Source: Anthopleura xanthogrammica
Taxonomy: Eukaryota; Cnidaria; Anthozoa; Actiniaria; Actiniidae
DNA length: 64,000 bases
Direction of reading: 5' to 3'
NCBI GenBank assembly: GCA_964019055.1
Contig: OZ025220.1
Coordinates: 2,045,978-2,109,977 of the forward strand
Part shown: one piece after another, positions 55,046-64,000 of the stretch
How positions within the stretch are numbered: the first letter of the stretch is position 1
How the letters are laid out: each line of letters begins with the position of its first letter
Translations under genes and position numbers: made by a program
The notes under the pieces: generated by a model
What the model saw: the letters and a program-made list of their open reading frames with translations, nothing else
What the model was told of the DNA's origin: nothing
The model's database searches: none

Positions 55046-55889
55046 ACGGTACAAGGCGAGGTCCGTGCCGTACGTTTTCATGGTCATATGGTCTTTCTTT
55101 TCAAAACAAACAACCATTGGTGGCTAACTCGCGTTTCGACCTAATTTCAAAATTTTGTAACTATTTAATTGACCGATCAGTAATTTAGACTAAAACAATA
55201 TGACCTCTATGACAAAGTGTCATCAATCATATTCCTAAGGCTCAGACTTTAGATCGTTTACACACTAAAAAGAAAATTTAGTTTTTGTTTAGAATAAGTG
55301 CTTTTAAATGAATTTAAGTTTTTCACCACAGGAAGCCCAAGCCATGAAATGTAAAAATGTAAAAATAGCTCATTATCTCGTGATGCCCAAGGATGACAAA
55401 GTGTCATCCGGCATTTTCTTAAAGTCCACACCTCATAGAGTAATAAAACAGCAAAAACAATTGTATTGACTACCATGCAAGGTATGCCATGCCGGCTGCC
55501 GGACTACTCGCCCTCGTGACCGGGTCTACAAATCAATGGACAGTTCGGGCTTCGGGTGTAATTTTTAATTATCTCATCATTGAGTCAGTTTCTTTTGTTC
55601 ACTGGCAGTCTTTATCCTTCATATTCACCCAGCGTCGGCTTACCAGGTTGATATCTAGTTATCACCCCGTGCTTAAGAAACTTCCTCAATGATGATATAA
55701 GGTGGTTATATACCTTATACCTCAATAGATATGAGATATACCTCTTATCCACCTCGATAACGGTATATAACCTTTACTTATCACCTCATAGTAGTGTAAG
55801 CTCACGTGTAGTAGGGTATATCCTGAAGTAGGGGTACTGTAAGTTTCATAGCCGGGAGTCGAAGGACGTGAAGCGGTAGTTGTGGGGCC

Positions 55890-55979
55890 TTAAACAGTGC
55901 AGTTGCCATCTTTTAAGTAGATGTCATCAAGTGCTATGTCACTAAAGTAGTTAGATCCCCTGGTCACCTCAAACACAAC
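55890..55979 (-). CDS. MAM domain exon 3 and stop
   Basis: Reads [20 protein letters not shown] followed by [13 protein letters not shown], matching the C-terminal MAM signature [VI]-x-F-E...DIALDDI...C. TAA at 55892-55890 on the minus strand. Confidence 0.9.
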   Translation of the reverse strand, partial: VVFEVTRGSNYFSDIALDDIYLKDGNCTV

Positions 55980-58881
55980 CTGTTCATAAAATGTTAAGAA
56001 TACGTGATGTTAGATATGCAAAGATTAGGGTGGTAAGGTATGCAAGCAAAAATCAGATTGAAAACTAGGGGGGGGGGGATGAAAAAATTATTGTGCAGTA
56101 AAGCTGATACGATTAATAATGCTTAACATGATATGCGTATGATGATGGGATGAAATGTGTACATGATTTTATCCCACACCATAGAAAATACAGCCAATCA
56201 GAAAGCAGGAAAGCCGTTGTATATTCGTCGGTATTTCACTCTTCCTTCCCATCATGCACTGCGCGTTGAATCTACGCATTTGTATCTTCTATGGTGTGGG
56301 ATAAAATGGTTATACAATGATTTCTCTTTGGCATACCGTAGTTATCCCACTCGTCACTTGTATTTTCTTTGTATACACACTCGCCTAAAGGCTCGTGCGT
56401 ATATTAGAAACTACAAGTGACTCGTGGGATATTCCACGGTATGCCACTCGAAACCATTGTATAACTAGTATATACCATACTGTGAAATGGACTCATCAAA
56501 AAATCATCAAAAATTCATCAAGAAATTCCCATCTGGGGCTCAGAATTTTTTCTTAGTCCATTTAACAATTAGTCCTCGAGTCCGAATGGTCTACGAGTCA
56601 ATAGCCCATGAGGCCGAAGGCCGAATGGGCTATTGACTCGTAGGCCATGAGGGCGAGAGGTCTAATTATTTTAGTAAAAACCTACTAATCGGTCCAATAA
56701 AAGGATGCAAAAAGTTTTGGATTTTGCTTTAAATATATTTTTTTTGGTTTTCAAAACCGGCGCTTTTCGCTACTAGAGGTCTATCACTAATAGACCCCTA
56801 GTAGCTCAGCCAATCACAGGGCTCGATTGGTGATAGACCATTAGTAGGTTTTTTCTAATTCACAGTATGGTACGATCATATGCACATTTCATGATTAATA
56901 ATATCAGAAGTACATCAAAGTTGAGGTGAATAATTCATTACATAGCTTGTCTTCACTTTTCAATAAATTTCTTCTCAGAGTGGCCTCGTGATTATGATCT
57001 ATTTCATCTCAAATTTTTACACCAGCATATGTTATATTCAAGATGCCATAGCTAGTTCTGGCATGGGGGAAGGGAAGCACGGGTGGCGACCCGAGTTCGA
57101 GTCCCGCCGAGCTTGGTGTCGTATGTGAGTAGAGTTTCTAGTTGGTTCTCTCCTGTGCTTCGAGGGTTTTTCTCCGGGTTCTCCGGTTTTCCTCCCTCCG
57201 TAAAAATCAACTTCTAAATTCCAATTGGAATAGATACAGTGGACGAATAGCTACTTCTGTAGAAATGCCACTGCTAAATCATATTTATTTTATTTTATTT
57301 ATTTATTTATGGGGGAGATACAGAGATGAATTGAAAGCAAGTCTGGTATTGTAAGAATGTACATTAGAAATCGGCTTAAAGAAGTTATCAAAAATGGCAG
57401 GTAAAGAATTACAATGAAAACCATACATTAATGTTGCAGTATGAAGGTGAACAAAATCGGTATGAAGCTTTTTGTAAATTTAAGATGATATGAAAACCGG
57501 AAGTTAACACGACCAACTGATAAAGTTCTTTTTACCAGAATCCTAACAGTTTTTATCATTGCGGCTCTTGTATTAGAGCTGAGAAAAAACGAACGTAGTA
57601 GGTGTGGCAGTGGCAACATATACATTTCCTTTTATTACTTTTGATTTGACAAAGTTGTTGAAAATAATAATGAGTACCTTGTAAGCTTTAGGGCTTAAAA
57701 TATTGGCATTTGCTCTAAGCCACTGATTTCCCTTGTTACCGCTTTTCGTAAAAATCCCGTTCTTTGTTCCTGCTTGAGCATCAACTACATTCACTTTCAG
57801 TGAGCCCATGGATGATCCATACATGTGGTAAGCAAACTCAAGACATCGGCCAGAAGTAGCGGCAAATACTGGACTTCTGAGCTCTGATTTCTGGTTAGGC
57901 GCTACAGGTGAAGAAGACTCAGCGAATACGTAATAACCTTAAAACATAATCAAAAGTTGCCTTTAAGGTAATGCGTTGGCATGGGAATATGTTTTACGAA
58001 AGGAGCTGTACCATGGCCAACTATTCCGACCACTGAGCCTGCAATGAGGCAGCGGTTATCCCCAATTGAATTACAAAATGGCGAATCTAAAATATAAAGA
58101 TTTGATAGCCGCGAGCCAAGAAATGAAAGATAAAAGTACGCTCTTTAAATGAAGAACAATTTGCCGGGTTATCATAGCATACAATAACTCCTTACCCTTC
58201 ATTCTGAATGCTTCCTTTCTTTGGCAATCGTTCGGACTAGAAAACGACATACTGTTTCTGTAAAATTTATACAAAAACATGCAGCAGTGCGAAGTAACAA
58301 GACTAATTAATCGAATTACAGAATTCATATGATATTTTCCGGGTAAAATTTAAAGAATACACTAACCCTGAAATCCTTATTTCAAGGGTTTGTCCAATTT
58401 ATCGATGTTTTGATGTTTCCTTTTTGGCGATAAAATGCTGCAAAACTTCTTCGTCCTCGTACGGTATGTCGTTCTTCCGGTCTGCGAAGTTTAGTGAATT
58501 TCCAACCATTTTTATTACGTAAAACTCAATCAAATATCGACATGTTTGGTATCAAAATGTCGCTTGAAAACACTGCTTTCTAGTCTCGGTAAGAACTCTG
58601 TGATTAGCTGCAATGCAGTAAAGATGGCCAGTGGTTTCTATATCTACAGCTTTACTTCCGGTGCTTTTTGGCGCAAAAGCGCGCGAAAGTCAAATTATAC
58701 AATCTTTAGAAGTGAAGGAAAAATTTCCGATATATTACAAAAATACGACCTGCAATTTCAGGGTTAGTGTATTCTTTAAATTTTACCCAGCAAATAGATT
58801 CCCCATTTTGTAATTCAATTGGGGATAACCGCTGCCTCATTGCGGGCTCAATGGCTAAATATAGCTAAATATAATGATAAT

Positions 58882-58930
<49 letters not shown>

Positions 58931-61900
58931 TATTTCGAAGCATCTAAACCGGGTCTCGATGCTTTAACAATATAAAAATAAAATAATAATACAGGCAAAT
59001 AATAAAATATAAAACGATAAAAGCATATATATACTAGTTATACAATAATTTCGAGTGGCATACCATGGAATATCCCACGAGTCACTTATAGTTTCTAGTA
59101 TACTCACGAGCCTTTAGGAAATACACTATAGAAAATACAAATGCGTAGATTCAACACGCATTTCATGATGGGAAGGAAGAGTGAAATACCGACGAATATA
59201 CAACTGCTTTCCTGCTTTCTGATTGGCTGTATTTTCTATGGTGTGGGATAAATATATATATATATATACAGCGACATGCAGAAATTCTGATCCTGCTGAT
59301 ATATATACAAGTATATCAAAAGTGTATCAGAAATTATGGGATATCAATGTCGGACGGTAATGTTAGTAAGGTTTTTCATGTCTATTATTAACAAGTAATC
59401 ATATGGTTTCTCGTTCAATTTGGGATAATTCGCACTCGTGTGTTTTTCAAAGAGTATTGAAAAACACACTCGTGCAAATTAATCCCAAATTGAACTCGAA
59501 ACCATATGATTACCTATACTAAATAAAATAGTTTATTTAACCCTTTCTTTGACCTTTGGAGTAAAACAATTTTTTGGCAGCAAAGGACCACAAATACAAG
59601 ATTTGTAAACAAGATATGTTCTTTTGATTCAAAAACTATAAATCAAACGTCGAAAAATCCAACCACTTTAGGTGTCCTAGTGTCTCTGTGTTAGTTTGGA
59701 ATCATTTTTAGCTTTGGGTAATGTTTTAGACAACTTGTCATTTCCTAGAATATACTTCTTTGTTCAACGGTTGTGCATTAAGGCCCGTTCACACGGGCGA
59801 TTTTTGCAGCGATTTTTGGTGCGATTTTTGCGAAGATTTTGGTCATAGTCAAGAATGGTAAAGGATTAACTTGTAAAGTTTTATTCAGGATACCAAGACT
59901 ACCTGGACAAATAAATGTCTCTTTAGAAGCATGAGTTGAAATTTATTATATTTTCAAAAATCGCCGCAGAAATCGCAGCAAAAATCGCTGCAAAAATCGC
60001 ACGTGTGAACGGGCCTTTAGAATCTTATTCTCGTGGGAATGACACGTTGTCTTGAATGGAAATACGTCACACCCAAGGTTAAAAGGTCTATAAATATTAC
60101 CGCTGCAGTATTCTAACCTGCTCCGTTCAAAGTTTTTGTTGCATCACCGTTAGGACCAGTTGATACGCTCGGTGTGGTTCCTCGCTTACGGATCCATCGG
60201 TAGTTACTTTGTGAGTTGGTAGTAGTCCAGCCGCATATATTGAGTTCAAACTCGCAACTATCTGCATCTGAAAAGAGAAGTAAATACCACATGATTATCA
60301 TAAAATTACTGATCAATTATTATGTAGCTTGGTAAAAAGCATTGGCACTTAGGCACCGTTCATTTTTTATTGGGGAGGTGGGGGGGGGGGGGGGGCTTGG
60401 AATTTCCGTAGGAGCCCATACAGAAAAATCTGTCCCCCCTCTCTGTTGCTGTAAAAAAATTCTGCCCTCCCTCAATTGTCCATCAAATTAAATTCATGAC
60501 CCCCAACCCTTAAAGCGTATATATATGCCTTCGGACTTTCTTGTTCGATTTGAATTCTCCTAATGTTGTACTGCATAATTTTTTTTCGATTTGGAGTCTT
60601 CAAAGCCCTCAAATTTTGCTTTAAAGTTGTCTAATTTGCCACGCCCTTCTTGGTTGGCCGTGACTTTGTGCCTCAAGGAAGTCTGGCACTAGTACTTTGA
60701 TGACGTAAAATCGGTCAGTCACGCTACAGTTCTTCCTAACATTTCTTCACGCTGCTTCTTGTTTCGTAAGAAATATCAAAAAAATGCCAAGTAGATGTGT
60801 TGTTGGAAAGTGTTACAACACACCAAATTCAAAACTGGGAATAGTGCTTCACATCATTCCATATTTTAATGATATGGCTTGAGCCAAAGACCAGAAGAAA
60901 GCAATTGATCGACTTCGTAAATAGTACGCGAACGAAATGGAGACCGGGCTGAAGTAAGCCCCACATTCAGCCGCACATTCGACTTTCGCTCATAAATCAC
61001 GAAATCGAAAGTAAACCCCACTTAAATACCACCTAATATTGTTTAGAAAATTATCGGCTTCTCCCTGATTACAATAATATTTGGCACAAATCGGTTGGAA
61101 GTTCCCGGCATAGACGATGTACAGCACTCGGCACTTCGTTCGCTCAAATTTATTCAAACCTCAATAACTCACCTCAAATGTATTCGATTTCTCTAAAAAT
61201 CGTAAACCAAATTGATATTGCTCTACTCTGCCCAGTATTTGACATTTTTATCTTGTATATTTGTAATTTTATCATACCGTCAATATGGGACATTTTCAAG
61301 TTTGAACCAAGTTGAACAATTAATAACTGCTCACCCATTATTTTCAGTCGGCCTCAAACCCACTTTTATATACGCTACAACATCCAAAGAACCCAGGGCA
61401 AGGTGACTGGAGATCATAAACAAAATAAAAATATGCCAAAAAGGAACCCGAACTAAGTCTGCTCATCGACACGTGAAACATGACACCCTATCTTTGTACC
61501 CGATCACTTTTCACAGAATTCGTACTTCCAAACTTCAATAACTTCTCTCGAATTCATTCCATTTCTTTCAAAATCATTTAACAAACTAAAGCTGCTCCAG
61601 TGAGCTCAGGGCAGAGCGTTTACAAGTGTTATCTTTTATATTTGGAAGTTCATCACCCCTTCGATATATAACATTTTCAAGTTTGAACCAAATTCAACAA
61701 TTAATAACTTCTTCAAAATTTATTCAATTCCTCTAAAATCCGTAAACCAAATTGATGAGACTCTACTAGGTTCAGGGCACAGGGTTGAAAACTTCTACCG
61801 AATTTTATCATGCCGTCAATATGGAACATTTTCAAGTTTGAACCAAGTTCAACAATTAATAACTTGTCGCTCATTTTTCCCTCGGCCTCAAATCTACTTT

Positions 61901-63709
61901 TATACACGCTACAACATCTGCAGATCCCAGGGCAATACGACCAATACGGAATATATTTTCTCCCAACTAGCCGTCAATCACGATAAACCCATTTTCGGAA
62001 ACCTACTTTGAAACTGATAGATCGATGGATAGTGAATAACTTCTGCAATGGACAGTTTACCAAACATATTCAAATTTGAAAATCGCATTAAAAATCTGTT
62101 TCAGTTATAAAAATGCTGTGGATTTTTCATGGCTCCCTTATGACTCTAATTTTTCTATGTGGTCCCCCCTCCTTGAGCCTGATTCTTTTTAATGGATATT
62201 TCTAAATTTAGGACATGTAGGACACGTAGTAACCGCCACCCAGTTGGCTCAGTTGGTTGAGCACCGGACTTTCGTGCGGGAGGTCGTGGGTTCACGCCCC
62301 GGCGGCCGGACCAACACTCAGGATCTTAAAATAACTGAGAAGGTGCTGCTTTGTAACATCTACAAATGGTTAGACCTTTACGTGGCTCGGATGACCACGT
62401 AAAATGGCGGTTCCGTCTCCCCACACTACCTAACCCTGCATCGGAGGGACGTAAAAGAACCACTGAGGACGTAAAGAGACCCTGGCAGTGACCACCCTGG
62501 TGCAATGTAACTCGAAGGAGACCCCGTGTTCTATTGTACAGTACCAGCCTGGGGCAAATTGTCAAATGAATAAATAAATAGTAGCTCAAACATTGAGACT
62601 TAACAGTGTATTCGAAAATCAATTTTTTGAGCCGCGTTTGGCGGTACGTGCCAATGTTTCAAAATTCCTTCTTATCGTTCTCTCAAAAATCGATCGATTT
62701 CCTCGAAACTTCAGGTTCCTGGGAAATGGATTGTCATAATTTTGTCTACCGAGTTTGGAGGAAATCTATGGACGCATTATTTTATAGTCAGTTTTTAGTA
62801 TTTTCGTGGTGCAGCTACTTGCACTTGATAGATTTTCTCCAAACTAGGCAGACAAAATTATGACAGTTTGGATGACCCAACACTATAATGGAGGTTGTGG
62901 CGGCTACGGCTTGATGGATACTCAAAAGTATGACCAAAAAAACATGATCATATTAAGACTACACAACTTACTTAACATGATAAAAAAAAACCAAAAATAT
63001 CGAAAGTCTCGAAAACCAAAAAAATAAAAAATACAAACCTATGCAAGATTTTCCATTGAACCCGAAACCAGCTGGACACTGGCAAGTGAAGGAGCCAACA
63101 CTGTTTAAACAGGTAGAATTGGCAGGACAGGTATGTGTACCATTGGCACACTCGTCCACATCTAGGATGATGAAGAAAAAATGTTTGTCGTCAGGGCAAA
63201 TAATAGCGACTCTCAGATTCGACTACGAGTACCAGTTTTAAACTCTGAAAGATTAGCACTATAATTTCGTAGTCGTGGTGGAGTACGTAGATTGAAACTT
63301 TAGATTGTTAAAAATAGGAAATCGTATAAGATCCGGTGTTAAGCACGCGAACAGGACCAATTGCAAAACTAGTACTCGTACTCGTACTCGTTTTCGTACT
63401 CGTAGTCGGTTCTGAAGGTCGCTACTATCTATGATGAGGCTGCTTCTTTCTGTCCAGCCGCTAGTGAAACACATATAGTACACTAGTAAAACTGTGGAAT
63501 TTTCATTATGCGATATCAAACATTGAAAGTTCAAATCGAGATTGAGATTGTCATAATATATGATAATTTTTCTAATATATACAAACCTGAACATGTTTGT
63601 CCGTCGCCTTGGTAACCAGTTTTACACTGACAAGTGAAAGAACCCACAGTGTTTTTGCAATCAGCACGAATTTGACAGTTATGTGTACGGGCGGTACACT
63701 CGTTCACAT
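55890..63709 (-). CDS. EGF-EGF-MAM extracellular protein, 3' part of gene
   Basis: Exons on the minus strand: 63709-63587 and 63161-63039 (one calcium-binding EGF each), 60267-60118, 57937-57678 and 55979-55890 (one MAM domain). All splice sites are GT-AG read on the minus strand, and phases run 1-1, 1-1, 1-1, 1-0, 0-stop. The protein ends DGNCTV-stop immediately after the MAM core. The gene continues beyond the right edge. By family, EGF and MAM modules mediate extracellular adhesion. About 207 residues are seen. It is convergent with the M13 gene. No AATAAA is evident close to the stop. Confidence 0.85.
56160..56475. mobile_element. Double-hairpin MITE, copy 2
   Basis: Same architecture and orientation as 48428-48738 (TTTTATCCCACACCATAGAA ... 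TATAACTAGTATATA). It lies in the last intron of the MAM gene. Confidence 0.85.
56473..56872. mobile_element. 400-bp MITE with TIR ACCATACTGTGAA
   Basis: The ends ACCATACTGTGAA and TTCACAGTATGGT are inverted. Internal hairpins lie at 56575-56690 (CTACGAGTCAATAGCCCAT and complement) and 56686-56855 (AAACCTACTAAT and complement). It abuts the previous MITE. Confidence 0.75.
57045..57240 (+). mobile_element. Second tRNA-derived SINE family fragment
   Basis: B-box-like GAGTTCGAGTCCCGCC followed by GAGGGTTTTTCTCCGGGTTC and TCCGGTTTTCCTCC, text that resembles widespread cnidarian SINE bodies. The head is truncated. Confidence 0.55.
57678..57937 (-). CDS. MAM domain exon 2
   Basis: Reads [11 protein letters not shown]...[24 protein letters not shown] and SMGSLKV, the central MAM motifs Y-x-x-x-E-x-S, L-x-S-P and C-L-x-F-x-Y-x-M-x-G. 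Confidence 0.92.
58030..58850. mobile_element. Inverted-repeat element opened by a 245-bp insertion
   Basis: Right arm 58745-58850 (TTTCAGGGTTAGTGTATTCT ... AACCGCTGCCTCATTG) pairs with two left blocks, 58030-58085 and 58335-58375. The segment between them is absent from the right arm. Confidence 0.75.
59030..59252. mobile_element. Double-hairpin MITE, copy 3 (reverse, partly deleted)
   Basis: Starts TATATACTAGTTATACAATA and ends TTCTATGGTGTGGGATAAA. Relative to the other two copies about 80 bases between the hairpins are missing. Confidence 0.8.
59399..59512. mobile_element. Hairpin MITE
   Basis: TCATATGGTTTCTCGTTCAA at the left and TTGAACTCGAAACCATATGA at the right, with GAAAAACACACTCG at the centre. 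About 50-base arms. Confidence 0.8.
59778..60019. mobile_element. MITE with TIR AAGGCCCGTTCACACG
   Basis: TTAAGGCCCGTTCACACG and CGTGTGAACGGGCCTTTAG are inverted ends, with GCGATTTTTGC-type subterminal repeats in opposite orientation. Confidence 0.8.
60118..60267 (-). CDS. MAM domain exon 1
   Basis: Reads [36 protein letters not shown], the N-terminal MAM motif C-x-F-E...CGW...W-x-R...TGP-x-x-D. Confidence 0.92.
60784..60995 (+). pseudogene. Degenerate THAP-domain fragment
   Basis: ATG at 60784 opens [20 protein letters not shown] followed by [10 protein letters not shown] and a stop. The start C-x4-C ... LHxIPxF matches the N-terminal half of a C2CH THAP zinc finger. The expected Trp and second Cys/His half are lost among stops. 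THAP domains occur in host factors and in P-type transposases; the origin here is unresolved. Confidence 0.6.
61140..61945. repeat. Diverged tandem repeat region
   Basis: ACATTTTCAAGTTTGAACCAA occurs near 61289, 61670 and 61826, and CTAAAATCCGTAAACCAAATTG-type text near 61192 and 61735. The blocks are rearranged rather than strictly periodic. They may be the decayed interior of the element carrying the THAP remnant. Confidence 0.65.
62238..62582 (+). mobile_element. tRNA-derived SINE, copy 2
   Basis: Same A box (TTGGCTCAGTTGG) and body as 49742-50165, with a better B box (GGGTTCACGCC). About 80 bases missing from the 3' part. Ends in a short AAATAAATAAAT tail. Confidence 0.88.
62733..62868. 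mobile_element. Short inverted-repeat element
   Basis: GTCATAATTTTGTCTACCGA at the left and TAGGCAGACAAAATTATGAC at the right, with about 36-base imperfect arms. Confidence 0.65.
63039..63161 (-). CDS. Calcium-binding EGF exon (second)
   Basis: Reads [18 protein letters not shown]...[19 protein letters not shown]. Phase 1-1, the same length as its neighbour, so probably a module duplication. Confidence 0.93.
63587..63709 (-). CDS. Calcium-binding EGF exon (first in window)
   Basis: Reads [18 protein letters not shown]...[19 protein letters not shown]: the D-x-N-E-C start and all six cysteines are present. Phase 1-1. Confidence 0.93.
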
Positions 63710-64000
63710 CTAAATGAAAATATCATTAACGTTATTGGCAAATAGGCTAAAAATTTCCTAGATTGGTTATGGTACGGCATTTCTTACTCTTTTAACCAAT
63801 GTGACTAGGGTGTCTAAATAATTCAGAAGTAATTTAACGAAAAGGGACATCAAGTTAGGACAATTCTCATTGTGTGGTTGATGTAACAGTTCAATTATCT
63901 ATTATAATTTTCAACGAAATAGAAAAATCTTGAAAAAAAAAAAGAAAATCTTGATTTCTTAAATAATCAATGTTAAAAGCTTAGTGCAGGACTGAAGAAA

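Overview
The window is eukaryotic and almost certainly metazoan. Short, mostly phase-1 exons encode extracellular modules (EGF, Sushi, Ig, FN3, MAM) and are separated by long AT-rich introns full of small inverted-repeat elements, tRNA-derived SINEs and 5'-truncated LINEs. The module mix, the THAP remnant and the repeat style suggest a cnidarian, probably an anthozoan such as a stony coral. That is an inference from general familiarity, not a database match. I see no bacterial, phage or CRISPR features.

Layout. (1) 481-19924, plus strand: most of a giant multidomain extracellular protein, about 3,077 residues in 17 exons inside the window, with its 5' end beyond the left edge. Order: four EGF, two Sushi-like, one EGF, a large unrecognised region carrying an approximately 17-residue repeat array bracketed by furin-type sites, two Ig, three TNFR/GCC2-GCC3-like cysteine-rich modules, three FN3 and a short charged tail. 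(2) 22462-48423, plus strand: a complete 17-exon gene for a membrane-anchored M13 (neprilysin/ECE-family) zinc metallopeptidase of about 749 residues. All exon phases agree and HEITH and ExxxD are intact. Its introns hold a 3.9-kb foldback, a 3.5-kb element with terminal inverted repeats, hexanucleotide arrays and many MITEs. (3) 63709-55890, minus strand: the 3' part of a gene encoding two calcium-binding EGF modules and a C-terminal MAM domain; it continues past the right edge and is convergent with gene 2.

The 48.4-55.9 kb intergenic region holds MITEs, a SINE, and an 80-bp satellite split by a LINE. All three genes encode cell-surface or extracellular proteins, but nothing in the sequence ties them into one pathway. 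The best candidates for undescribed biology are the furin-bracketed 17-residue repeat block, a possible intron-retention switch to an (Ile-Leu)22 tail in gene 1, the tripled splice-donor unit and giant foldback in the M13 gene, and hammerhead-like motifs carried by an inverted-repeat element. Exon limits were set by hand from splice consensus and frame; no transcript evidence was available.
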